This document shows, one piece after another, positions 46,431-56,477 of a stretch of 64,000 nt of DNA (the stretch's first letter is position 1; every line of letters begins with the position of its first letter). The translations under genes and the position numbers were made by a program. The notes under the pieces are model-generated. The model searched no databases and had not been told where the DNA came from. It saw only the letters and a list, made by a program, of their open reading frames with translations. Source of the stretch: Emiliania huxleyi CCMP1516 (lineage: Eukaryota > Haptophyta > Isochrysidales > Noelaerhabdaceae); contig NW_005200993.1 in the NCBI RefSeq assembly GCF_000372725.1, forward strand, positions 168,748 to 232,747. Reading direction: 5' to 3'.

Positions 46431-47546
46431 TCAGCGACGGTAGCCGCCGCTGCTGCCGCCGCCGTAGCGGCCGCCGTAGCCTCCGCCTCCGCCTCCGCCC
46501 ACATTCGGACAGTTCGATGCCCAGTGCCCGTCCAGGCCACACTTGAAGCAGCCGCCCTTCTTGCCGCCGCCACCGCCAAAGCCGCCGCTGTTGTACCCGC
46601 CACCTCCGCCACCTCCACCGGCGGCGTTGGGGCAGTTGCGAGCCCAGTGGCCGCTCTGGTTGCACTTGTAGCAGAGGTCGGTGGAAGAGCCGCCGCCGCC
46701 AACACCGCCGTACTTGTTGTTCTGGGCGCCGCCGCCGCTGTAGCCGCCGCCGCCGCCGCTGTAGCCGCCACCGGTGTAGCCGCCGCCGCCGCTGTGGCTG
46801 CCGCCGCCGCTGTCGTAGCCGCCGCCGCCGCCAAAGCCGCCGCTGTTGTACCCGCCACCTCTGCCACCTCCGCCGGCGGCGTTGGGGCAGTTGCGAGCCC
46901 AGTGGCCGGTCTGGTTGCACTTGTAGCAGAGGTCGGTGGAAGAGCCGCCGCCGCCGCCGCCACCACCACCGTAGCTCCCCGCGCCGCCACTGCCACCGTA
47001 CCCGCCGCCGCCGCTGCCGCTCCCGGGCGTGCCACCGCCGCCGCCGAACCCGCCGCCGCGGTTCGGCGGCGGCGGTTGCGAGTCGACCCACTGGAAGAAG
47101 CTGCAGTCCTCGCCGCGAGGCTTGGGGCAGCGATAGAAACGGCGGTTCGGGTTCCTCTCACTGTACGACGTGAGCACCTTGGCCGGGCCGGCGCCGCACG
47201 GGCAATCGATCGCCGGCTCGGCTGGCGGCTCGGGCTCGGGCACCAAGGACGCATCGTCGGTGAGATCGATGATTTGATCGCCACCGGGCAGGGCGCCACC
47301 GGGCAGGGCTCCGCCGCCCTCAAGCCGGCGCAGCTCGGCCTCCTCCGAGAGGTCCACGTCGGCGGTGGTGCGAGAGTAGACGGGCGCTTGCCACGGGCGC
47401 GGAGCTGGCTGCGGGCGCGCTGCTGCTGCGGCAGGTGGGCGCTGCTTCTTGGACGGCGGGCCGTCAAGCAGCTCATCGAGAGCAGCCTCTTCCTCGGAGT
47501 CGATGCCGTCGTTGGCGGGCTCCCAGTCCTCCCGCCGGAAGTCCAT
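46431..47546 (-). CDS. GRF and CCHC zinc-finger, Gly-rich nucleic-acid-binding protein
   Basis: The ATG at 47546 (Met-Asp-Phe-Arg) starts 371 residues in one exon; the longer frame begins with GTG. An acidic N-terminal region contains Ile-Ile-Asp-Leu-Thr-Asp-Asp, a textbook SUMO-interacting motif. A GRF zinc finger follows (Cys-Pro-Cys-Gly, Asn-Arg-Arg-Phe-Tyr-Arg-Cys, Cys-Ser-Phe-Phe-Gln-Trp), as in TOP3A, APEX2 and NEIL3, where it binds single-stranded DNA. Then come three CCHC zinc knuckles (Cys-Tyr-Lys-Cys-Asn-Gln-x-Gly-His-Trp-Ala-Arg-Asn-Cys and a Cys-Phe-Lys-Cys-Gly variant) separated by long Gly/Ser/Tyr linkers, and a Gly-Arg-rich end. The first two knuckle-plus-linker units are near-identical in DNA, showing an internal duplication. 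A role in ssDNA or RNA binding, possibly SUMO-linked repair, is inferred. Confidence 0.85.
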   Translation of the reverse strand: MDFRREDWEPANDGIDSEEEAALDELLDGPPSKKQRPPAAAAARPQPAPRPWQAPVYSRTTADVDLSEEAELRRLEGGGALPGGALPGGDQIIDLTDDASLVPEPEPPAEPAIDCPCGAGPAKVLTSYSERNPNRRFYRCPKPRGEDCSFFQWVDSQPPPPNRGGGFGGGGGTPGSGSGGGGYGGSGGAGSYGGGGGGGGGSSTDLCYKCNQTGHWARNCPNAAGGGGRGGGYNSGGFGGGGGYDSGGGSHSGGGGYTGGGYSGGGGGYSGGGAQNNKYGGVGGGGSSTDLCYKCNQSGHWARNCPNAAGGGGGGGGYNSGGFGGGGGKKGGCFKCGLDGHWASNCPNVGGGGGGGYGGRYGGGSSGGYRR

Positions 47547-47573
47547 CGCCCCTGAGCGCACAACAACGGCCAC

Positions 47574-48126
47574 TGGCGCGCGAGTTTTCTTTTGTGTGTG
47601 CGGAGCAACTCTTCTTCACCTTTCTACCAACCTAACCAAGGAGGCAGGTTGTAAGAAGCCTTGTGGCAACACTTGTGGCGGTCCATAGCTCACTTGTGGG
47701 TTCGATCTATAGTGGGAGGTAGGGAGGATCTCCCACCGTTTACCGAAGGTTTTTCTTCTTTTCATGAGCGATCGCGACCGCGAGGTGGTGGGGGAGGCGG
47801 CGCGGGAGCGGATCCGCCCGGTGGAGGAGGCGGGGAAGATGCTGGAATGGGACTGGGGGAGTGAGCGGCTCGCGGTTGCCTGTGTGTGTGTGCCCGAGTT
47901 CCAGCACACGTTCGCTTTATATATACATCTTACATGTTTGCTCTCTCTCTACATGTAAGCTCGAGCAACGAGCATGTAAGTAGCCTGACCCTGATCCCTG
48001 TCCGCGTCGGCTATGTCCCCGCGTCTCTCCTCACCTGCCTGTAGCCTCCTGCCACCCTGTGGCGCCCCCCTGGCCGCGTCGAGGTATACTACGCTAGCCC
48101 GCCGCGTCCACGCTCACGCGCGTGCG
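47574..48126. other. Intergenic, no gene seen
   Basis: This is the upstream region of the zinc-finger gene, facing the 3' end of the At5g03900-like gene. It includes short TATATATA and CTCTCTCT stretches near 47918-47950. No coding pattern. Confidence 0.5.
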
Positions 48127-50340
48127 TCAAGGCCCACCCGGCGACTCATCCGGCGCCGCCTCTGCCGCCGCCGCGAGGCGCGCATCAAAGTCCGCGGCGA
48201 TCACGTCCCTCTGGGCAGCCTCCGCCTCCTCGCCGAAGCCCTCGGCGCTGCTATACTCGACGGGCGCGTCCGCCGCGCGCCGCAAGCGCGGCCGCAGCCG
48301 CTTGGCGGACGCGAGCTTGCGCCGCAGCGCGCCCGCCGGCCTCGACGCGAGCGCGGCGGCCCACGCACGGCGGGCGGCGTTGCGCTGCTCCGTCCTGCGG
48401 TTGCGCCGCCGCACCACGGCAGAGCGCACGAGCGGCACGCCGACGAAGCCGAGCGCGTAGGCGAGCAGCGGCGGGTAGAGCGCGCCGAGGGCGCCAGCCG
48501 CGGGCAGCGCCGAGGCGCGCGCGGAGCGGAGCAGGAGGCCGAGGTAGCCGACGGCGACGAGGTTCGCGGCGCCGAGCGCGCCCGCCGCGACGAGCTGGCC
48601 GGGCGGCGCGGTGGAGAAGCGCTGCGGCAGCTCGACCAGCGCCGCGACGGAGCCGCCGACCAGCTCGGCCGGCACGGGCCGCAGCTCGGAGCGCAGAAAG
48701 TACGCCTCGACTGGCCCGGAGGCCGTATCAACCCGCACCCGAAAGGGGAGCGAGTCGCGCTCGTCGCCTAGGGAGGGCTCCGAGCCCGGGTCCGAGGAGG
48801 CGCCTCGCGGGAGGGGAGGGGCGAGCAGCGCGCTCGTCTCGCCCGCCACGACGCCCGAGCTCCCGACCAGCGATCGAGGCAGCACGAGCGAGTCTTCGAA
48901 GCTCTGCCGCCGAGCCTCGGCAGAGAAGAGGTAGCTCCGGCCGAGCCGCCGCCGCGCATCGATGTCGAGCGCGGACACGAGGACGGGCTCGCCTGCCGCC
49001 GGCCGCCACGCCTGCGGCTGATCGCTCCACCGGAGCGCGTCGTACACCGCGGCGGAGGAGGCGGAGGCGGCGCCGCTCCTCACCATCGCCCCGCCCGCTG
49101 CGGGCAGCGTGCGGGGCGGCGCCTCCTCGCCGGCGGACGCCATCAGCTCGGAGAAGACGTAGACGATGTCTCCCTCCTCGGTGACGGTCGGCTCGCCCCC
49201 GAGCGCCACCAGCGCGTCCGTCACCCATGGCTCGCGCACGAGCGTCGCGTCGGCGCCGTCGGCCTACGGTGCTCGCGCGCGCGGGGGCTTGAAGAAGGCT
49301 TTGCGGAGCGCGCACACGCGCGTCACCCCGGCCGCCGCCGACCTCGCTCTCGTCGGGCGGGAGCTCGGCCGGCGCGAGCAGCGGCGCGAGTTGCTCCGCC
49401 TGAGCACACGCCGCATGCTGTGAGCGCCGCCTCCGTGACGCGCAGGTGGCGGCGCGGGCTGCTCGGCTCCGTCACTGCGCCGCCCTCGGCGCGGATGAGC
49501 GCGGCGGCGGCGGCGAGGGAGCGGCGGCGGAAGTCGGCGTTCGGGTCTCCGTCTCCGAAGAGGAGCGAGAAGCACGACTGCAGGAAGCCGAGCTCTCCCT
49601 CGGGCGTCGGGCGGTACCTGCGGCAGCCGGGAGCGCAGTCGGGGCGGCCGAGTTGGAAGAGAGCCCCTCTCAGGTCGCGGCGCGGCGCTCTCGCGGGGTC
49701 GGGCGCGCCTCGAGTAGTAGAAGATATCGAGCGGGTGCGGCCCCCACATGTTGTACGGCAGCATCGTGAGCGAGGACCCGCCGCGTCCCGAGTCGGAGTC
49801 GGACTTGCTCGAGCTGGCCATCAGCGCCGCGATCGCAGTGACGGCGATCGTGAGCGATGAGAGCAGCGCGACGCCGAAGCTGGCACGGAGCAGCCAAAAG
49901 AGAGGCACCGAAGCGGTGTCCCACGCCTCGCCCGCCCGAGCGCGCAGCGACGCGCGCCGCAGCCGCCGCTTGACGTCTTCGCCAAAGACAAAGAAGAGCT
50001 CGCCGTCCGACGCCACCTGCAGGTCGGCCCCGACCAGCCGCGCGAGGACGAGCAGCGCCCGCCGCGTCTCTTGCAGGTCCAAGCCGGCGGCGGCAGCGAT
50101 GTCTGCAGCGCTGACGCGGCCGCCAGCCCTCCGCTCGACCGCCGCGAGCAGAGGCTTTGGCGGCAGTTCCGATCGCCGCTCGTCCAGCGACATCGCAGGC
50201 CGCGCCGCTCGGCGCAGCAGCACCGCGTGCACAGGCGCCCGGCTGGGCAGAGGAAGGAGGGCCAGAGTGGGTATCGCCACGGTGAGGAGCATCATGGTGA
50301 GGGCGGCTCCCGTGTTTCTTTTCCCTGTAAGCGGCTCCAT
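48127..50340 (-). CDS. Plastid-type protein related to Arabidopsis At5g03900
   Basis: Four exons are supported by reading frame and homology: 50340-49707, 49617-49431, 49399-49343 and 49263-48127. An N-terminal hydrophobic/Arg region could be a bipartite plastid signal. It is followed by a winged-helix-like unit (Ile-Ala-Ala-Ala-Ala-Gly-Leu, then Gly-Glu-Leu-Phe-Phe-Val-Phe), a transmembrane helix, Leu-Asp-Ile-Phe-Tyr-Tyr, then Phe-Gly-Asp-Gly-Asp-Pro-Asn. A second unit with Gly-Gly-Glu-Pro-Thr-Val and Val-Tyr-Val-Phe follows, then two C-terminal hydrophobic helices and an Arg-rich tail. This order is that of the chloroplast At5g03900 family (annotated as Fe-S cluster-related). Two introns have GC donors; the 49430-49400 one is only 31 bp. 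It supports a photosynthetic host. Confidence 0.75.
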
Positions 50341-50828
50341 CAAGTGTCAAGTCTATCAGTATCACCTCCTCCGGCGCGCGACCGCGCTCCGCGCACCGCG
50401 GCGCCGCCGTCCCGCGCCGAGCGGGGACAGAACGCGCCGCCGCTGACGGTTGTTTACATAGCACATACACACACTGTTGAGTCGTGAGAGCACTTTGTCT
50501 TAAGCCCTTTCGCCTGACATCTGGGTCATCTCCGCGACCCTCGGACGCGTTCGAGGCCAACGGCCAGCGCCCCTCCGCTTCACAGCTCTGATAGTTCGTG
50601 GTGGGCTCGCTCCCCGTTCCCCGAGGGCTCGAGCGGGGTGGAGTCCTCTGCAGTCCGGAGGGTCGAGGCTCGGCTAGCCTTGCGCTTGGCTTTGACCAGC
50701 GCCCCCTTGCTCGGAGTCATTCCTCCCGCGGACGGAGACTGCTCCTCGTGTCTCGCCCGAGCAGCCTGCGGTGGCGCCGAGCGGGGAGTCAGGCGAGGGT
50801 GATGACGAGGCCCCAGGCCGTGTGCGGG

Positions 50829-51615
50829 TTACACCTCCACCGCCGAGTCAGCTCGCGCGAATGCGGTGCCCTGCTCGCCCCGCTTGGACCAGCGCCCCAG
50901 CGCCGCAACAGAGCTCGTGACGAGCGTGGAGAGCAATGACCCTCCACCGAGATAGGGCCCGCCGTGCTTCGCCCCTCCGCCCGCGCGGCTGGGCCGGCGC
51001 GAGAGGACGAGCAGCGCGACCAGCGAGGCCCCGATGAGGAGAAGGGTGCCCGTGATGAGCGGGGCCCACACGTTGTGCCACATCGCCTGTGGGCACGGGC
51101 GGGAGGTTGGCTAGGCTCCGCTTGGCTGGAGAGGGCAGGGCGAGGGGTGAGAGATCTCGGCGCCCTAGCCCTAGTGTTCGGTAGCTCGTCACCTCGGCTT
51201 TCTCGGCCGCCTTCAGCTCTATCGACGCGACAAAGCGTACCTCCTCGTTCGTGGGAGCGGTGTATTTGTGCTTCCTCGCGAGCGCCGCGACTACCCTGGC
51301 GCGGACTGCCTCGGGCAGCGACCTGAGCACAGCCGCCTGCACTTCATTTGGCGGTGGCGAGGGAGGTGAGGGCGGCGGCGGCGGAGAGGGTGGCGCTGGC
51401 GGACGCGGTGGCGGCGGGGACGGGGCGGGTGGCGAGGGTGGCGGTGGTGGCGGCGGCGTCGGCGGCGGCGGCAACGGCGGAGGAGACGGCGGCGAGGGGG
51501 CGCTGCGCGAGAACGCGAGAACCGCTAAGGCATCCGTCGCCCACCGCTGCTGGCATGCGTCCTTAGCGGCACTCTCTTTCCTGTAAATCCGGACATACCT
51601 CGTCTCGCGCACCAT
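50829..51615 (-). CDS. Pro-rich single-pass membrane protein, unrecognised
   Basis: The ATG at 51615 gives a short N-terminal region with Cys, then a long Ser-Pro-Pro linker (about 51510-51355). A helical segment of about 60 residues follows (Leu-Pro-Glu-Ala-Val-Arg-Ala-Arg). After a pyrimidine-rich intron ending CCCACAG|G at about 51085, a second exon encodes Trp-His-Asn-Val-Trp, a strong transmembrane helix (Leu-Ile-Thr-Gly-Thr-Leu-Leu-Leu-Ile) and a Ser/Gly-rich tail to TGA at 50829. The donor is uncertain. It may start further upstream by splicing. I do not recognise the family. Confidence 0.5.
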
Positions 51616-51784
51616 CAGGCCAGTGCGCGTCACTGCTCATCGAGCACATGCGATCGAGGACCCACTGCCACCGCATACAGCAGCAGCCGCGACACCATGG
51701 TTGGCAACATTGTAGCATTGCAGCGAACTTCGCGTCTTCGGTGAAACGGCTTGCCGCAGGACGTGCTCAGGGCGTCTGGACGCG

Positions 51785-52252
51785 ATGGCAGGGAACGTGC
51801 TCTGGACAAACATTTTCAACAAGCCCGACTCTCAGTCTCAGGAGCTCACACGTCAGCGTATCATCCAAGAGGGGAGACCTGGCCGACGGCCGGCACAGCC
51901 TCAGACGCCGTCACAGCAATACGATGACATCATTTCAGGGCGTGGACCCGGTGTGCCTGTCGATCCATGGCCTCGAGCGGCAAGGGAGGTAAATCGGACA
52001 ACGATTGGTGCGCCGATCCTCGGTTATGGCGGGAGCGTGCCGCTTCTGCGGCCCGAGCACGTTGAGACTCTCAGCGAGGCTCAGGCAGCCTGGAAGGACA
52101 AGACCGTTGAGCACAGGGAAGCGGCGAGGATTGCGCCTGGCGGCGGAGCTTCGGCAATGGGCACAGCTCCGAGGAATATGCCTGGTGTCAGAGCAACGGG
52201 CAAGCGTAGTAGCCTCTTTGATGCACTGAGGGAGGCCGAGCGGATCATATGA
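51785..52252 (+). CDS. Small conserved-looking protein, possibly flagellar (CIMIP2/FAM166-like)
   Basis: The ATG at 51785 gives 155 codons in one exon. The sequence is polar, with a central Pro-Ile-Leu-Gly-Tyr-Gly-Gly-Ser-Val-Pro segment. That loosely recalls the Pro-Gly-Tyr-x-Gly-(F/Y)-(I/V)-Pro motif of ciliary microtubule inner proteins of the FAM166/CIMIP2 type. A conserved-looking end follows (Arg-Ser-Ser-Leu-Phe-Asp-Ala-Leu). The family assignment is a guess from one motif, but the uninterrupted frame and composition support a real protein. Confidence 0.45.
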   Translation: MAGNVLWTNIFNKPDSQSQELTRQRIIQEGRPGRRPAQPQTPSQQYDDIISGRGPGVPVDPWPRAAREVNRTTIGAPILGYGGSVPLLRPEHVETLSEAQAAWKDKTVEHREAARIAPGGGASAMGTAPRNMPGVRATGKRSSLFDALREAERII

Positions 52253-52774
52253 GACTTGGAGTAGTTCAGAGCCGCGAGAGACACTTCTACTCTCCTGTCG
52301 AGCCCTAGCGCACGCGATCCTGTTGTCCGACCGCTGTCCCACCCACACGGCCACGGTTTGGCTCTCCTGTCACGGAGACAGCCCCTTCCTCTCTCCGCCG
52401 AGGGCGAGACGAACAGATACCACATAAAGCGAAAAGCCGTATCGGCACACACCCCATTGGAATGCTGATGCTCTCTCGCTCTCCGGCCTGGGCCACAGTG
52501 CCTTAGGCGTTTTTTATGCGCGCGTGTGCGTTCGGTGTTACCGTGCGTGACTGTGTTTGCGCCCTGTCACACGTGGCGTGCTGCGCGGCCCTGTTTTTCG
52601 CACCAGTTCCGCACCACAATTTACTCTCCAGCCGAGGCCACACCACACAGATTCCACTTGAAGATTAGCTATGTGATAGAGGGCGAGCGAGTGAGGTCTG
52701 CCTGTCCCCTTTGCCGCCGCCCCCAAATAAGGCAGGCTGCCCCGCGAGGCACCAATCGCCGTCCCGCGTCCCGG

Positions 52775-53638
52775 CTACGGAGAGGGCTCGCCTTGTTTGT
52801 CGACAGAGACAGAGGGCAAGCTGTTCGGGACGATCTTTTCAATGTTGGCCGTCCGGACAAAGTCAGCGCACCTGCGCGTCCGCGGGGAACCGGCGCTCAG
52901 ACCGCGGCAGGGTGAGGCGGCGTGCGGGCGCACGCACTCGACAAACTTGTTGACGGCCGCCTCGCACGCAAACACAGTCTGAAGCGGGCGGAGGGCGCAC
53001 GAGGCTTGCCGGCTCGGGCCTGGGCGGAGGAGCGAGGGCGGGCGGGCGGCGGCGCAGCGCGGAGCACACCTCTCCGGCGGGCTGGCCGGACATGCGCTGA
53101 TAGCACTCGAGCACGGCTGCTCGCTGCTCGGTGCACGCGCGTGGGTTGAAGGGCGGCCGGTACTCCCGCTCGTGCAGAGCCTCGACCTGGGCGGAGAGGG
53201 ACGGCGCAGCGGTGAGGTTCGGCCGTCGCGGAGACAATCACACGCGGCGCGCCTTGGCGTTGATCTCCGCCTCCCGCCGGGCCGACTCGTCTCTCGCGTC
53301 GGCGATCTGCGCCCCAGCACCCTTGGAGCCCTCCTCTGCCGCCTGCTGCCGCATCACACCCACAGCGTACTCCGCGCCCTGCTGGAAGGCCAGCTGAAGC
53401 TGCTCCTCAATCTCGCCTGACGGGTGCAGGCGGCGCGTAAAATTACAAGCCTCACAGCCAGCCTGCAATCGTGCGCGTGGCGTGTCTCATCGCTCTCACC
53501 GCGCGTTGTCGTCACTGGGGCCTCCGTGTTTGCGGAGGACTCGCTGGCGCGCTGCAGCAGCTCGGGTGTCATGCGGACGCTGAAACCGCCAGCCGCTGCC
53601 TCAGGAGGCGCCTCCTCTCTGCTGGCAGAGCTGCCCAT
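52775..53638 (-). CDS. Twin-CX9C (CHCH) protein resembling MICOS subunit MIC19/MIC25
   Basis: Four short exons join in frame. Exon 1 (53638-53500) starts Met-Gly-Ser-Ser-Ala-Ser-Arg, an N-myristoylation signal, and ends at GTGAGA. Exon 2 (53416-53244) is a charged helix. Exon 3 (53186-53070) carries Cys-x9-Cys (Cys-Thr-Glu to Glu-Cys-Tyr). Exon 4 (from 52978, after CTTCAG) carries the second Cys-x9-Cys (Cys-Glu-Ala to Glu-Cys-Val) and a tail to 52775. Acceptors are CGTCAG|G, CGCCCAG|G and CTTCAG|A. A myristoylated N-terminus, coiled middle and C-terminal CHCH fold match MIC19/MIC25, which shape mitochondrial cristae through the Mia40 import route. The sequence is too diverged to assign a specific orthologue. 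Confidence 0.7.
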
Positions 53639-54110
53639 TGATCCTCGCCGAACTCGGGGCACGACGAAGAAGAATTCTTCTGCGTCTCACAGCACACTGG
53701 CACGACAAGGGCGCGGACTGGCGCGGACTGGCACACACACCGGCTCACGAAGAAGAATTTTGACCAACTTCCCGCGCGAAGAAGAATTTTACAATAGGGA
53801 GTCCACCGTGCTGCGAGCCCGTCGCTGTCCCTTGTCAGGAGCAGGAGAACTAGGAGAGCGCAACCAGTAGGAGGCCCGCGCCTGCCCCCGTGCCGCCGGG
53901 TGCAACCTGTCCTATACGAGAGAGGAATCCCTGGGACCCTGTCGTGTGGGTGAACCCTGCCCAGCCCCCCTCCGTGTCGCGATGCGCTCCCCGCTCCCGT
54001 TCCCCTGTGTCCCTGATCGTCCTTACAAGATCCTGCTCGCGCAGGTGGGGACCCTGTCCTTCTCCCACCCCTCGTTTGGCGTGCCCGTTTTATTTATTTA
54101 TTTATAGAAT
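53639..54110. other. Spacer with repeated CGAAGAAGAATTTT motif
   Basis: The motif CGAAGAAGAATT(T/C)T occurs at about 53665, 53748 and 53778, with GCGCGGACTGG twice near 53711-53731. No coding signal is seen; it is the upstream region of the MIC19-like gene. Confidence 0.5.
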
Positions 54111-54370
54111 TTTACAAGAAAAGGCGGTCGCACGACACGATTCACGCGACAGGCGAGGCGCGGCCGACGGCTTCCTCTGCCGTCGCCCGCACCACAGGAG
54201 CAGTCACACCACCACTCCCACGGCACGAGGTACTTGTTGCGCGCGACGACAGCCGCGCTGTTGTACGAGGTCGCGACGCCGTCGACGACCGGCCAGCCTC
54301 CGTGCTTGGTGAGCGGGCTGTGCAGACCGTCGGCCACGACCTCGGTGATCTTGAGGACGGGCGCCTGTGG
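54098..54370 (-). pseudogene. Hint (hedgehog/intein-type) domain C-terminal fragment
   Basis: After a pyrimidine tract and ACAG|G acceptor at about 54366, the frame reads Ala-Pro-Val-Leu-Lys-Ile, then Gly-Leu-His-Ser-Pro-Leu-Thr, then Val-Val-Asp-Gly-Val-Ala-Thr-Ser-Tyr. This is the pattern closing hedgehog-type Hint self-splicing domains (Ser-Pro-x-Thr, Val-Asp-Gly-Val-x-x-Ser). The N-terminal catalytic Cys region is not found upstream, so this is either the last exon of a gene whose other exons I cannot see or a remnant. It is followed by a Trp-Trp-Cys-Asp-Cys-Ser-Cys tail and an Arg-rich end at 54098. Confidence 0.5.
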
Positions 54371-54901
54371 GGGGGAAGGAGGCTGCTGAACCCAGCTCCC
54401 AGCTAGCAGAGACGCTGACTCAGACTCTTCTGAATCTGATTGGGTCGCGCCGTATGTCTTTTGTGAGATGCTTGTACTGTACGCCTCTTGGGATAAGCTG
54501 AAAAGACAGCCAGCGTCTGGAGGACTGGAGAGCCGCTTCTGCCACGGCGCGGGGAGTTCTGCGCGCGCTCTCGAGACCTCTCGAGCTCGCCGTCCGCGCC
54601 AGACGGATGCGCCCGAGCGGCGCGAGCCACGGATCGTTTAGTGACTAGTGTCCCCAGCTATGGGTGTGTCCACGTTGGAGCCAGGTGTGGTGGTGGACGC
54701 GAGAATAGCTCCTCCGCCGTGGGGTCTCACATGGAGAGGCAACCGATGCGAGTCGACTGGCGAGCCGTCACCTCGTCTGAGCGCTGAAACTGTCCACTGA
54801 GGAGTGAGGTGTGTGTGTGTGTGTGGAGCGTCGAAATCCCGTCGCGGTTTCGTATCAAGACTCACTCACTCACTTTCTCATTTCCTCGCAATGTGCCCGT
54901 T
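54371..54901. other. Intergenic, no gene seen
   Basis: This lies between the Hint fragment and the methyltransferase 3' end. It has no coding pattern. A short (GT)7 is at about 54809-54823. Confidence 0.45.
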
Positions 54902-55732
54902 TCAGTTCCAGTAAAACGTGTGGTTGAGACGAGGTGTGATGTCTGCATGCGCGCGCACGCCAACCGACCTAATACGAAAGAACACCAATTTACATGCCGC
55001 GCCTGGACCCTGCCGCAGGCTCGCGCTCAAGTGCTCAAAGTGCACTCGATACAGCCGAGCGATTTCCATGTGTGCGGCCGACTCTCCCGCGCCAAAGGGT
55101 GTGTGGAACCAATCGTCGTACGAGATAATGGACCCCGCTCGCAGCAGGTTGTGTTCAAACAGCCATCGCTGCGCGTCCATGGTGGAAGTGTATAGGTCGC
55201 AGTTGAAGTCAGCAAATAGCGCTGGCAAAGCCGAGGCCGCGACCGCCGGGGTGAGCGACTCGTTATAATATCCCCCAATCAAGCGAATCCGACTGGCGTG
55301 ACCGTTCAATTGCTTCATACGCTTGTCGATTGCCTCGTCGACGCTGAGCGGCTTCGACTCTCTCGTCTTTGGGATGTAGTCCCAAATGCCCTCTCGAGGC
55401 TTCGACTTCACGTGGTAGCGGCCGCTCAGCTCATGGACATCCGAGAACGTGCCCGGCTTCCAAAGGGGGTTTTGATAGGTCTCCCCCGTTGCATCTGGGA
55501 GCCCCCGGAACGAATCAAAGCCCCAATACGTGCGGTGCGTGGCAACGGAAGAGACGCTCTTCATCTCGGACGGCACGCCAAACTGAAAGCAGTCGTGCGG
55601 GGTTGGCGGTAGGCAGGAGTGCTCGTTCTGCACCAGCCAGCTGAGGACAGCTGCGCGACCTTTGCATTGCAGGCTCTTGGGCAGAAGCGTCACGTCGCAC
55701 TGGCCGCCGACGGACACGACGAGAGAGAGCAT
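54902..55732 (-). CDS. TylF/MycF-like class I SAM-dependent methyltransferase
   Basis: The ATG at 55732 gives 276 codons in one exon. The diagnostic block is Trp-Gly-Phe-Asp-Ser-Phe-Arg-Gly-Leu-Pro near residue 70, the SAM-site loop of the TylF (macrocin O-methyltransferase) family. Further on are Ile-Gly-Gly-Tyr-Tyr-Asn-Glu-Ser-Leu, Asp-Phe-Asn-Cys-Asp-Leu-Tyr-Thr-Ser-Thr, then Gly-Ser-Ile-Ile-Ser-Tyr-Asp-Asp-Trp, the metal-binding aspartates of the family. A hydrophobic N-terminus may be a signal sequence, and three cysteines follow. In algae such enzymes are often sugar or polysaccharide O-methyltransferases, but the substrate here is unknown. A long (AC)n array lies 99 bp upstream. Confidence 0.75.
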   Translation of the reverse strand: MLSLVVSVGGQCDVTLLPKSLQCKGRAAVLSWLVQNEHSCLPPTPHDCFQFGVPSEMKSVSSVATHRTYWGFDSFRGLPDATGETYQNPLWKPGTFSDVHELSGRYHVKSKPREGIWDYIPKTRESKPLSVDEAIDKRMKQLNGHASRIRLIGGYYNESLTPAVAASALPALFADFNCDLYTSTMDAQRWLFEHNLLRAGSIISYDDWFHTPFGAGESAAHMEIARLYRVHFEHLSASLRQGPGAACKLVFFRIRSVGVRAHADITPRLNHTFYWN

Positions 55733-55826
55733 CCCAGCCCGGCGGGCTGCTGGGAGCGGCGTCTGACGACGACGCTCGCAACGTCATTTCTTTTTAGGCG
55801 CGGCGCCGGAGACCGCCCTTGAATCG

Positions 55827-56047
<221 letters not shown>

Positions 56048-56477
56048 CACACTCGCCGCTTCGAGGGCTGCCAGGGCGGTTGCAGCCAGGACGGCGGCGG
56101 AGGCAGCGCAGCGCTCGTAGAGTCTAGGGAGAGAAGAGCGCGTGCAGCACTCTGAGGACGTCCCTCCCTGAGTTTGAGTACAGAGAGCTAGTGCCGGACG
56201 CTTGCCATGATGCATGAACTTGTCCCTTCCCTTCCAATGCTCAAGTGCTCTCAAGGGTCGAGGGGTCCCGTACCACGCGGAATAGTGCTCAAGTGCTCAA
56301 GGGTCGGATGAAGAGCTCCGAAAGAAAAGAAAGAAAACGGCAGCGCGCCGCGGGGTTTTACCAACTCGCGATGAATTTTACTTCGGGCGACAGGAAAAGA
56401 GACCCGACGCTCTTGCGAGCCTGCCCCCGGGCGTGCGCTCTCGACGCTCCGCTGGTCTCCTGCACCATCGTCGCTCC

